64,000 nt of DNA from JAJPHW01 sp963799065 (lineage in GTDB: Bacteria > Acidobacteriota > Terriglobia > Terriglobales > Acidobacteriaceae). Position 1 is the stretch's first letter, and every line of letters starts with the position of its first letter. Below the pieces are notes generated by a model that worked only from the letters and a program-made list of their open reading frames with translations, was not told the origin of the DNA and made no database searches. Location of the stretch: assembly GCA_963799065.1 (NCBI GenBank), contig CAWCVJ010000001.1:1426001-1490000 (forward strand), given 5' to 3'. Positions 52,993 to 60,429 of this stretch are shown in pieces. The translations under genes and the position numbers were made by a program.

Positions 52993-54048
52993 TTACTCGA
53001 TCCAATCCGCTATGAAGATGTTGGTTTCGTGTGAAGCCTTCGCGTTGCGATTCGACGCCCACACCAGATGCTTGCCGTCAGGGCTGAACATCGGGAAGCC
53101 ATCGAAGCCCGGGCTGTAAGTAACTCGCTCCAAGCCCGTGCCATCGAGCCGAATAGTGTACAGCTCAAAATTGCCCATGCCTCCCGTCGAACCTACGTTG
53201 GACGAAAAAATGATTCGCTTGCCATCGGGAAAAAACGACGGCGCAAAACTCGCTGCACCCAGGCTGGTAATCTGACGCTTATCGCTGCCATTGGCCTTCA
53301 TTATCCAAATTTCCAACTCGCTGGGACGGATCAAATTCTGCTTCAACAGTTCCTTATATTCCGCAACTTGTTTCTCGCCGACGGGATGGTACGCGCGATA
53401 AATAATCCATTTTCCATCGGGCGAATAAAAGGGCCCACCATCGTATCCCATCTCATGTGTCAACTGCTTAACATGTTTTCCATTCGCATCCATCGAATAA
53501 ATATCGAGGTCGCCGTGGCGCAGGGAAGTGAACACAATCTTCTTTCCGTTTGTCGAAATCGTAGCCTCAGCGTCGTACCCCGGCGAATTGGTCAGCTGCT
53601 TCAGGTCCGATCCATCAGAATTCGCCGTGAAAATCTCATAGCTGGGATACAACGCCCAAACATATCCCTTGGAGAAATCCGGCCGTGGCGGACACTGCCT
53701 GTCCCCAAGGTGCGTGGACGAAAACAGAATCTTCTTTCCATCCGGATAGAAGTAGCTGCAAGTCGTCCGCCCCTTGCCCGTCGACACCATCTTCTGGTCG
53801 CTGCCATCGACATTCATGGTGAAGATCTGGTCGCACTGTAGATTGTCGCGCGTCGACTGAAAGATGAGCTGCTTGCCATCCGCAGAAAAATAAGCCTCAG
53901 CATTCGATCCGCCAAAAGTAAGCTGACGCACATTCCGCAAATGCGTCTCCTGCGGATCGGAAGGGCTGGAGGTTGCGGATTGCGCGCAGGTGAGCGACGA
54001 GACCAAGACCGAAACAAATAATAAGATGACGCCAAGAATTCTCTTCAT
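52993..54048 (-). CDS. TolB-like PD40 beta-propeller protein, exported
   Basis: This 351-residue protein starts at the ATG at 54048 (MKRILGVILLF), with signal peptide to about residue 25 (SLTCAQ). The rest is a propeller of PD40 repeats, each ending in a FSPDGKxI(V/I)F-like strand (for example AYFSADGKQLIFQS, TISTNGKKIVFTS, PFYSPDGKWIIYRA and MFSPDGKHLVWAS). It resembles the TolB C-terminal domain but lacks a TolB N-terminal domain. It is likely periplasmic and a protein or peptide binder. It is co-transcribed with the MscS-type channel gene, two bases downstream. Confidence 0.88.
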   Translation of the reverse strand: MKRILGVILLFVSVLVSSLTCAQSATSSPSDPQETHLRNVRQLTFGGSNAEAYFSADGKQLIFQSTRDNLQCDQIFTMNVDGSDQKMVSTGKGRTTCSYFYPDGKKILFSSTHLGDRQCPPRPDFSKGYVWALYPSYEIFTANSDGSDLKQLTNSPGYDAEATISTNGKKIVFTSLRHGDLDIYSMDANGKHVKQLTHEMGYDGGPFYSPDGKWIIYRAYHPVGEKQVAEYKELLKQNLIRPSELEIWIMKANGSDKRQITSLGAASFAPSFFPDGKRIIFSSNVGSTGGMGNFELYTIRLDGTGLERVTYSPGFDGFPMFSPDGKHLVWASNRNAKASHETNIFIADWIE

Positions 54049-54120
54049 GGGATGGCGGTAGTGTAACAAAACGAGGTATGATCTTCGCGTTTAGCGCCCG
54101 GTACGGCCTACAATGAGTGA

Positions 54121-54366
54121 GTGCAATATACCATCCGCAATGTGCCGGATACTTTGGACGAAGCCCTTCGCAGGATTGCCTGTGAGCGTGGCAAGAGCCT
54201 GAATGAAGTCGCGATCGAGGCCCTCGCCCGCTGGCGCGCAGGCGTCACCGGGGAACGCGACCGACAACGCGATGTCGCCGACGTCGCAGGAACCTGGCGC
54301 AAGGATGTGGCATTCGACAGTGCCTTATCTGCGCAGGACACCGTCGACGAAGAGATGTGGCGGTGA
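54121..54366 (+). CDS. Orphan ribbon-helix-helix antitoxin (VapB/FitA-like)
   Basis: This 81-residue protein starts at GTG at 54121. Residues 1-45 are an Arc/MetJ ribbon-helix-helix (MQYTIRNVPDTLDEALRRIACERGKSLNEVAIEAL pattern, where QYTIRNV is the DNA strand). The C-terminal tail TWRKDVAFDSALSAQDTVDEEMWR resembles antitoxin arms that block PIN-domain toxins. Its stop overlaps a GTG (GTGA) that opens a 12-codon frame (MKLPRR...) ending in a stop next to the uvrC 3' end. A toxin seems to have been lost or never present. A TACAAT hexamer at 54109-54114 lies six bases before the start. Confidence 0.7.
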   Translation: MQYTIRNVPDTLDEALRRIACERGKSLNEVAIEALARWRAGVTGERDRQRDVADVAGTWRKDVAFDSALSAQDTVDEEMWR

Positions 54367-54387
54367 AGCTTCCGCGCAGAATGACAC

Positions 54388-56280
54388 CTACTTCCTGAAG
54401 TGCTCCTGAATCGCTTCCGCCTGCGCTCGCGTCACCACGGACGACAGCGCCGCCGCGTCCGCTTGCTGCACCGCTTGCAAGCTGCCAAAGTGCTGCAACA
54501 ACCGCCGCGTGGTGCTCTCGCCAATCCCCGGAATCTCCCGCAACTCCGTCGCCCGATCCCGCATCTGCCGCCGCTTGCGATGAAAGGTCACGGCAAACCG
54601 ATGCGCCTCATCCCGAATCAACTGCACCAGATGCAGCACCGGAGAATGATGATCCAGCACTACCGGCTCCGACTCCTGCCCATGCACATAAATAATTTCT
54701 TCCCGCTTCGCAATCGACGCAATCGGCTGATTGATAATCTCCAAGTCATCCAGCGCCCCCGCCGCCGCATGTAGCTGCCCCAGCCCGCCATCGATCAAAA
54801 TCAGGCTCGGCATTTTCTTTTCTTCATCTCGCAAGCGGCTATAGCGCCGCGTCACCACCTCGCGCATCGACTTGAAATCGTCCACGCCCTCGACCGTCTT
54901 AATGATGAACTTCCGGTAATCCGACTTCTTCATCTTGCCGTCTTCCCACACCACCATGGACGCAACCGTCTCCGCCCCCTGAATATGCGAAATGTCGAAG
55001 CATTCAATCCGCTCCGGCAACTCCGGCAGCCCCAGCGCATCCTGCAACGCTTCCTGGATCGCCTTCGCATTCGGCTTCATCACCCGAAAGCGCTGATCGT
55101 ACGATTGCTTCGCATTGTTCCCCGCCAAATCCAGCAACTCGCGCTTCTCGCCGCGCTGCGCCGCCACAATATGCACTCGCGCCGTGCGCCCCGTGTTCGC
55201 GGTAACCTGATCGCTCAACACTTCCTGTAGGGGCTCGCAATCCTCGAACTCAACCGGTACATAGATGTTGCGCGGAACATACGGCTGCCCAATATAAAGC
55301 TGCTTCAAGAGCGCAGAGAAAAATTCTCCGGGGACGAATTTATTCACCTCGGAGCTACTCGCCTCATCCGCCGCCGCGCCCGCCGCCGAGTCTGACGACA
55401 AAGCCGCCGACGCAAACTCCGGCAAATCCTCCCAAAAGAACTCCCGCCGATCCAGCACCCGCCCGCCCCGCACATGAAACAGATTCACCGCGAGCATCCC
55501 ATTTTCGTAGTGATACCCAAATACATCCGCGTCGTCGCCCTCGGCCGCCGCAATACGCTGCTTCTCCTGCAACTGATCCACCGTCGAAATCAAGTCCCGA
55601 TACTTCGCCGCCCGCTCAAACTCCTGCGCTTCGGCCGCGCGCTCCATGCGCTCGCGCAACGACCGCGCCAAATCCGTCCCGCGGCCTTCCAGAAACAACT
55701 TCGCATCGTTCACCGCCTCCGCATAAATTCCCGGCGTCGTCAGACCCTCGACGCACGGCCCCAGGCAGCGCCCAATATAAAACTGCAAACACGCTCGCGG
55801 ATGATACCTCGTCAAATCCACCTTGCACGACGGCACCAGAAAATTCCGGTGAATCAAATCCACAATGCGATACGCCAGATTGCCCGGAAAATATGGCCCG
55901 TAATACGCGCTGCCATCCTTGCGCAGCCGCCGCGTGACATACGCCCGCGGATACCGCTCCGCCAACGTCAGCTTCACATAGGGATACGTCTTGTCGTCGC
56001 GCAGCAGAATATTAAAGCGCGGCTTCTTCTGCTTGATGAGATTGTTTTCGAGCGCCAGGGCCTCGCGCTCATTGGCCACGACGATGTAGTCCACATCGAC
56101 CGCCTCGCGCACCAGCGTCCCCGTCTTGGCATCAGTCGGACGCCCCTCATGAAAGTAAGAACTAACCCGGCTGCGCAGGTTCTTAGCCTTGCCAACGTAG
56201 ATGACGTCGCCCTCGGCATTCTTGTAGAGATAAACCCCAGCCGAAGCAGGCAAACTCCGAATTTTCGCAGGCAAATCCAT
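54388..56280 (-). CDS. uvrC: Excinuclease ABC subunit C
   Basis: This 630-residue nucleotide-excision-repair nuclease has an N-terminal GIY-YIG domain (ASAGVYLYKNAEGDVIYVGKAKNLRSRVSSYF), a UVR motif (about 205-240), a central region and an RNase-H-like nuclease (about 375-535, with ECFDISHIQGAETVASMVVWEDG and LILIDGGLGQLHAA). Tandem helix-hairpin-helix repeats close it (LREIPGIGESTTRRLLQHFGSLQAVQQ). It makes both incisions with UvrAB at DNA lesions. It is complete and of normal length. Its end abuts the orphan antitoxin gene. Confidence 0.96.
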   Translation of the reverse strand: MDLPAKIRSLPASAGVYLYKNAEGDVIYVGKAKNLRSRVSSYFHEGRPTDAKTGTLVREAVDVDYIVVANEREALALENNLIKQKKPRFNILLRDDKTYPYVKLTLAERYPRAYVTRRLRKDGSAYYGPYFPGNLAYRIVDLIHRNFLVPSCKVDLTRYHPRACLQFYIGRCLGPCVEGLTTPGIYAEAVNDAKLFLEGRGTDLARSLRERMERAAEAQEFERAAKYRDLISTVDQLQEKQRIAAAEGDDADVFGYHYENGMLAVNLFHVRGGRVLDRREFFWEDLPEFASAALSSDSAAGAAADEASSSEVNKFVPGEFFSALLKQLYIGQPYVPRNIYVPVEFEDCEPLQEVLSDQVTANTGRTARVHIVAAQRGEKRELLDLAGNNAKQSYDQRFRVMKPNAKAIQEALQDALGLPELPERIECFDISHIQGAETVASMVVWEDGKMKKSDYRKFIIKTVEGVDDFKSMREVVTRRYSRLRDEEKKMPSLILIDGGLGQLHAAAGALDDLEIINQPIASIAKREEIIYVHGQESEPVVLDHHSPVLHLVQLIRDEAHRFAVTFHRKRRQMRDRATELREIPGIGESTTRRLLQHFGSLQAVQQADAAALSSVVTRAQAEAIQEHFRK

Positions 56281-56348
56281 GAAGAAGGAAAGGCTTTATT
56301 GTATTAGAGTGTCTTGCGGACGAGGGAGTTTCAGCCCGGACACGCCAG

Positions 56349-56424
56349 TGCCACAGCGGCTAAAGCCGCCTTTTGGGTGCGCCCGATTCACCCGGCTGAA
56401 GCCGGGTGCTTCCACGGTTGCACA
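56349..56424 (-). repeat. REP unit 1 (reverse orientation)
   Basis: A two-hairpin unit: GCGGC-TAAA-GCCGC (56356-56369) and CACCCGGC-TGAA-GCCGGGTG (56389-56408), opening TGCCACAG and closing CTTCCACGGTTGCACA. The same plan occurs in four further copies flanking the RAYT gene. Confidence 0.8.
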
Positions 56425-56558
56425 GGCTTCATTCATTGGATTGTTTGTGAGCAGACAACACGCGAATGACCCACCGTGCAGCATGAGACTCTAGTCGCTT
56501 TCGGGATCGCGCATCGGACCAGGCGTCTGGGATGAAAGAGTTCGAAGCGTGACTCGGG

Positions 56559-56632
56559 CACCCCCGTGGAAGCGTGGAGCTTCAGCCCCACGATAGAGTC
56601 CGGGAAAGACAATGGCTTTGGCCGCCGTGGCA
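56559..56632 (+). repeat. REP unit 2 (forward, degenerate)
   Basis: Forward copy with CCGTGGAAGC then CGTGGAGC-TTCA-GCCCCACG (56573-56592, with one mismatch) and GGC-TTTG-GCC (56614-56623), closing GCCGTGGCA. It is the least perfect of the five copies. Confidence 0.7.
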
Positions 56633-56683
56633 GGGATTTTCTTGAACTTAACGTCGTGTCCGATGTCATCAACTTGCCGCCAA

Positions 56684-56755
56684 CACCCCCGTGGAAGCGT
56701 GGGGCTTCAGCCCCACGAAAAGCGACGCTAAGCGACCGGCTTTAGCCGCCGTGGC
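56684..56755 (+). repeat. REP unit 3 (forward), overlapping RAYT 3' end
   Basis: Hairpins CGTGGGGC-TTCA-GCCCCACG (56698-56717, perfect) and CGGC-TTTA-GCCG (56737-56748), closing GCCGTGGC. It overlaps the end of the RAYT gene: the last residues of the protein (RRLKPVA) are coded by the repeat. Confidence 0.82.
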
Positions 56756-57183
56756 GCTGCATCCAGCACGACCCCGGGACAAGCCGAAGAATACGCATAC
56801 TCCTCCGCCCGCTGACAAGGCCCTGCCCGAACAGGATTTCGATAAACATACCCGCGATGCTTCTCATAATCGTCCCAATCGCGAATGCGATGATTCGTAA
56901 AACTGCGCTCCCAAATCTCCGCGCTCGATCCCATTTCTTTCTTATAGCGAAACGAATATCCGCCCTTGATAAACTGCATCACCCGCTCCAGGGAAGGCTT
57001 CGGCTCCAGGATCAAATGAACATGATCCGGCATGACAACAAATTCGTAGAGCTGAAATTTTCCATCATCGCGATAGCTAAACAAAACCTCGAGAAACAAC
57101 TTAGCCGCCCGTTCGGAGCGAAAGAGCATTCTCCGACTCGCCGTAACCGTCGTCACGAAGAATATGCGTTCAGGAAAATCCAT
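56728..57183 (-). CDS. REP-associated tyrosine transposase (RAYT, Y1_Tnp)
   Basis: This HUH single-strand transposase of about 151 residues starts at the ATG at 57183 (MDFPERIFFVTTVTASRR). The HUH motif is MPDHVHLIL, and the catalytic Tyr is in FIKGGYSFRYKKE. The IWERSFTNHRIRDWDDYEKHRGYVYRNPVRAG region is a RAYT hallmark. RAYTs bind and cleave REP sequences and are domesticated relatives of IS200/IS605 TnpA. The coding frame is open, and the active site is intact. The gene is directly bracketed by REP units 3 and 4, the start codon touching unit 4 and the C-terminus lying in unit 3. Promoter sequence would therefore have to lie within or beyond unit 4. Confidence 0.9.
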   Translation of the reverse strand: MDFPERIFFVTTVTASRRMLFRSERAAKLFLEVLFSYRDDGKFQLYEFVVMPDHVHLILEPKPSLERVMQFIKGGYSFRYKKEMGSSAEIWERSFTNHRIRDWDDYEKHRGYVYRNPVRAGPCQRAEEYAYSSACPGVVLDAAPRRLKPVA

Positions 57184-57258
57184 TGCCACAGTGGCTAAAG
57201 CCGCATCCTTTTTGCGCCCGATTCGCCCGGCTAAAGCCGGGCGCTTTCACGGTCGTGC
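57184..57258 (-). repeat. REP unit 4 (reverse), abutting RAYT start
   Basis: Hairpins GTGGC-TAAA-GCCGC (57191-57204, with one G-T wobble) and CGCCCGGC-TAAA-GCCGGGCG (57224-57243, perfect). Opens TGCCACAG, directly next to the RAYT ATG. Its orientation is opposite to unit 3, so both present their GTGGCA end to the transposase gene. Confidence 0.82.
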
Positions 57259-57419
57259 AAACGTCATTCTCCGCTAACGAAAAGCCCGAAAGATGTAACG
57301 CATGTCACAAGAGTGACGGTCGTCTGAGCAGGGCGTTCGTTAAAAGGTTTTTCGAAATGGCTTTCGCGAAAACTCAATTCCATTGGGAACGCCGTTGACC
57401 CGAACGACGCCGCCAGCAG

Positions 57420-57491
57420 CACCGTGGAAGCGTGGGGCTTCAGCCCCACGAAACGCCAGTAAGAAATAACCCGGCCTTAGCCGCCGTGGCA
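57420..57491 (+). repeat. REP unit 5 (forward)
   Basis: Hairpins CGTGGGGC-TTCA-GCCCCACG (57431-57450, perfect) and CGGC-CTTA-GCCG (57472-57483), closing GCCGTGGCA. It lies between the RAYT and the HEPN-type gene. About 60 bases then lead to the HEPN start, with GGAGG at 57531-57535. Confidence 0.8.
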
Positions 57492-57549
57492 CTCCCCCCC
57501 CGAACAACCAAGGCCCGACTAGCTCAACGTTGGAGGATAGAATTCAGTA

Positions 57550-58188
57550 ATGAAATTTACGATGGAAGCGTCTCATGGTTGTGGCGGAAAAATTTCATTC
57601 AGCGCATACGGAGAGGGAGACTGGGCTGGAGCGACGTGCAAGAACTGCGGCATGGCCGCCTTTCAAATGGACCCGTTAAGTGTGAGCGTCACGGCGGAGC
57701 GACTTTTATACCGCAGCAAGGCGGAGCTGGACAGCGGCGACTACAGTCTTTCTATAGTGATCGGAACGATGGCAGTCGAGTCTTTCCTGACCCGCATGTT
57801 CTTCAAAGCGAAAGGAATGGACAATTATGCCAAGACCTTCACATGGCCCACGGAGGAACAGGAAGCCGAGTGGGAAGCCGAATACCCAAAGAAAGGAGGC
57901 TTTATCATTCCCGCAGATTTTGTTGCAAAATCAAGTACGGGAATGACGTTCGACGAGTTTGCCGCAAAGAACGCGGTCGCGAGTAAGATTTTCGCTGGCC
58001 TTCCCGGCTCTTCGAATGCTTCACCCAAGAAATACTTCCAAAGCGAGCTTTTCCGTCTCCGAAATCGAATCGCTCACTGGGGCTATGTGAATACAACGAA
58101 TGAGGAAGCGCAGTGCTGCCACACCTTGGCTGTCGCAATCGTCTCAATCCTGAGAGAAATGGACCGACTCAAATACGAATCCCTGTAG
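57550..58188 (+). CDS. HEPN-type protein with N-terminal Cys cluster
   Basis: I do not recognise a named family for this 212-residue protein. The N-terminus has a possible zinc ribbon (SHGCGGK at 9-15 and ATCKNCGMA). The rest is helical: AERLLYRSKAELDSGDYSLSIVIGTMAVESFLTRMFF and a late RLRNRIAHWG with the HEPN RNase motif Rx4H (Arg171, His176). HEPN domains are typical of RNA-cutting toxins and defence nucleases, or of non-catalytic nucleotide-binding partners. No cognate MNT or other antitoxin is adjacent. It is next to a REP/RAYT island, which suggests accessory or mobile origin. Start: ATG 57550 or 57562. Confidence 0.65.
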   Translation: MKFTMEASHGCGGKISFSAYGEGDWAGATCKNCGMAAFQMDPLSVSVTAERLLYRSKAELDSGDYSLSIVIGTMAVESFLTRMFFKAKGMDNYAKTFTWPTEEQEAEWEAEYPKKGGFIIPADFVAKSSTGMTFDEFAAKNAVASKIFAGLPGSSNASPKKYFQSELFRLRNRIAHWGYVNTTNEEAQCCHTLAVAIVSILREMDRLKYESL

Positions 58189-58300
58189 GAACCGGGGCCT
58201 ACGGTCGGGTCCCTCGTCGACGGAACGTGCGCGTTTCCCGTGTTAGAATTCCAGCTCGATTGCAACCTATTAACGAAAGTACTAAAAGGAAGGTCTTAAG

Positions 58301-58552
58301 ATGCGCGAGAAAATCGTAACAGGTGTGATACTGTTCGGTCTCGGAATAATGGTCGGGGGTCTACTGCCGAACCGAACCGTAAAGGCGCAAGAACAGCAAT
58401 CCACCCAACAGCAAGACAACTGGGTATTGCAGCCAATGACCGACAAAGGAAACGTTTGGGCGTACTTCTTTAACACTCGCACAGGGCAGATTTTCACGGT
58501 GTACGGAACGGACAAAGCCGAAGTCAAGCCTGAGGCTCAGAAAAGAAAGTAG
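58301..58552 (+). CDS. Small membrane-anchored protein of unknown function
   Basis: This 83-residue protein has a strong ribosome site (AAGGAAGG, seven bases upstream). One N-terminal hydrophobic helix (about 5-22, IVTGVILFGLGIMVGGLL) precedes a Gln-rich stretch and a compact C-terminal part (NVWAYFFNTRTGQIFTVYGTDK). It is probably exported or inner-membrane anchored, facing the periplasm. I do not recognise a family. It may be in the same accessory pocket as the HEPN gene. Confidence 0.65.
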   Translation: MREKIVTGVILFGLGIMVGGLLPNRTVKAQEQQSTQQQDNWVLQPMTDKGNVWAYFFNTRTGQIFTVYGTDKAEVKPEAQKRK

Positions 58553-58981
58553 CTTGCGAAGCGTCGAAGAGCGTTCTCGAGACGGGGGCCTAATTTCCCA
58601 CTATGGAAACTCCACCCCACTATTTTCACTCACCACTCACTATTTCCTTGACCTCCCGCTAATATCGGTGGAAGCTGGATATAGAGTTTCTTGGACGCAA
58701 CCTTCTCGCGCGCCCATCCACCGCGCCGCAGAAGATTTCTCCGACAACCGTCCGAAAATAAAAAAGAAATTCTGCCTGACAAGTCGCCCGGACACTCCGG
58801 ATCCAGTAAGTCCTTTGTTTCACGGATTTTGACTCTAAGAGTCATAGAATCAAAAGCTTGCAAAACGTTTTTCACGTAAAGCGTTGATTCTAAGAGACCA
58901 TGGGGGGTAGGGGGGTGGGGGAGTAACAAGAACGCCAACACCCGCCGAGGCCTAAAATCACCCCCTATATAATCCATTTCT
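58553..58981. other. Intergenic region with inverted repeats and G-tract
   Basis: This 429-base gap has no convincing gene. It holds GACTC-TAA-GAGTC (58831-58843), an inverted pair TAGAATCAA (58845-58853) and TTGATTCTA (58884-58892), and the self-complementary AAAACGTTTT (58862-58871) between them. A G-rich tract (58902-58921) of three runs follows, and TATAAT at 58968-58973 lies eight bases before the SDR start. Confidence 0.5.
58845..58892. repeat. Inverted repeat that may form a hairpin or a dyad operator
   Basis: TAGAATCAA (58845-58853) is the exact reverse complement of TTGATTCTA (58884-58892), with a 30-base spacer containing AAAACGTTTT. No gene overlaps it. It could be a regulator site for the downstream SDR gene or an RNA hairpin. 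Confidence 0.45.
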
Positions 58982-59770
58982 ATGGATTCAGGTCTCAAGA
59001 ACCGCGTCGCCATCGTGGCCGCGTCCAGCCAGGGAATTGGACGTGCCACTGCCGAAGCTTTTGCCGCTGAAGGATGCCGCGTCGCCCTCTGCGCCCGCAA
59101 CCAGGCCACGCTCGATCAGACCGCCCGAGAAATCGGCGAGAAGTATAAAGCGGAAGTCTTCGCCCAAGCCTTCGACGTGACCGATGCCGGCGCCGTCCAC
59201 CAATTCGTGGACGCCGTCGTCGCCAAATTCGGCAGCGCCGACATCTGCGTCACCAACGCCGGCGGCCCGCCAGCAAGGGGTTTTATGGCTGCGACGATTG
59301 ACGACTGGCGCAAAGCCGTCGACCTCAACCTGCTCAGCACAATTTATTTTTGCCGCGAAGTCATTCCCCACATGCAGCGCAGAAAATGGGGACGCATCAT
59401 CACCATCACCTCGATCTCCGCCAAGCAACCGATCGGCGACCTCGTGCTGTCGAACTCCGTCCGTGCCGGAGTTATGGGACTGGTCAAGTCGCTCGCCAAC
59501 GAGTTTGGCAAGGACAATATCCTGGTCAACAACGTTGGCCCCGGCTTCACCGCCACCGACCGCCTGAAAGAACTGGCCGAGACCCGCAGCAAAGCGCTGG
59601 GCAAGACTCCAGCCGAGCTCTTCGAAGGATGGGCCGCCGACGCCCCGCTCAAACGCCTCGGCGAACCGCGCGAAGTGGCCGACGCCATAGTCTGGCTAGC
59701 CTCCGACCGCGCCTCGTACATCACAGGGCAAACGATCCTGGTTGACGGCGGCGCCTATAAAGGCCTGTGA
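58982..59770 (+). CDS. Short-chain dehydrogenase/reductase with atypical active site
   Basis: This 262-residue Rossmann protein has a nucleotide motif (AASSQGIGRATAEAF at 14-28), the NAG segment (VTNAGGPP) and the C-terminal ASDRASYITGQTILVDGG. The usual Ser-Tyr-xxx-Lys triad is altered: by alignment, the catalytic Tyr is replaced by Ser157 and the Lys by Arg161 (LSNSVRAG). This variant seems to be conserved in a subgroup of SDRs, not a decay event, since the rest of the fold is intact. The activity may therefore be different or lost. The ATG at 58982 has no ribosome site, but TATAAT ends nine bases before it. Confidence 0.88.
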   Translation: MDSGLKNRVAIVAASSQGIGRATAEAFAAEGCRVALCARNQATLDQTAREIGEKYKAEVFAQAFDVTDAGAVHQFVDAVVAKFGSADICVTNAGGPPARGFMAATIDDWRKAVDLNLLSTIYFCREVIPHMQRRKWGRIITITSISAKQPIGDLVLSNSVRAGVMGLVKSLANEFGKDNILVNNVGPGFTATDRLKELAETRSKALGKTPAELFEGWAADAPLKRLGEPREVADAIVWLASDRASYITGQTILVDGGAYKGL

Positions 59771-59914
59771 GCCTGGGTTTTACATAAACGATTCTGGCGC
59801 AGAAAATCGCTGTCAGAATCGGCTCATTCCCCTACAATAGAGGATTCCAATAGCGAAAAGACCATCTCTGAGACGAGCTGGTCGCAACCTCACACAGAAA
59901 GGTTTCATCGAGGA

Positions 59915-60409
59915 ATGCCCAAAGCCAAAGCCAAGAAAAAGCCGCTGCGACGCGGCGTGAAAGCCAAAGCCGACGCCATGAAGGCGGCGCGAAATCATCA
60001 GCGCCACAGCACTCCGCGCAAGGCAGCGCCGCGCAAAGCCGCCGCAGCAAAGATGCGGTATGTTCCTTGGCACATGGTGCAGTTGGAACAACTTAATCCG
60101 CTGCTGAAGCGGCAATTCGTGGTGGGTCAGGATCTCATGCTGGCGCGCGTTCTGCTTAAGAAAGGCTGCATCGTCCCCGAGCACAGCCACCACAATGAGC
60201 AGTTGACTTACGTTCTCGAAGGCGCACTCAAGTTCTGGATCGACGGCCGCGAAATCATCGTGCAGGAAGGTGAGACGCTCAGCATTCCGCCACACATGCC
60301 GCACAAAGCCGAGGCCTTGATGGACACAATCGATCTCGACATCTTCACGCCGCCACGCGCCGACTGGATCAACAAGAACGACGACTATCTCAGGCGGCAG
60401 GAACGTTAA
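59915..60409 (+). CDS. Cupin-domain protein with basic N-terminal tail
   Basis: This 164-residue protein starts at ATG with CGAGGA five bases upstream. Residues 1 to about 45 are Lys/Arg/Ala-rich and histone-like, then a single cupin barrel follows: GCIVPEHSHHNEQLTYVLEGALKFWIDGREI with the His-rich metal motif, and SIPPHMPHKAEA for the last ligand. Cupins of this kind may be enzymes or metal-binding proteins. The basic tail may bind nucleic acid; this is inference. It lies just before thrC in the same direction. Confidence 0.85.
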   Translation: MPKAKAKKKPLRRGVKAKADAMKAARNHQRHSTPRKAAPRKAAAAKMRYVPWHMVQLEQLNPLLKRQFVVGQDLMLARVLLKKGCIVPEHSHHNEQLTYVLEGALKFWIDGREIIVQEGETLSIPPHMPHKAEALMDTIDLDIFTPPRADWINKNDDYLRRQER

Positions 60410-60429
60410 TCGCTGCGGTTCGCCGCCTC

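Noticed and set aside
54203..54409. 68-residue frame overlapping the antitoxin
   Set aside because: Shadow of the RHH gene in another frame; it does not code a PIN-type toxin.
58554..58832. 92-residue frame downstream of the small membrane protein
   Set aside because: No ribosome site, no recognisable composition, and it lies in the region with repeats.
58902..58921. G-quadruplex
   Set aside because: Only three G runs are separated by loops; a four-run motif is not present, so I leave it as a G-rich tract.
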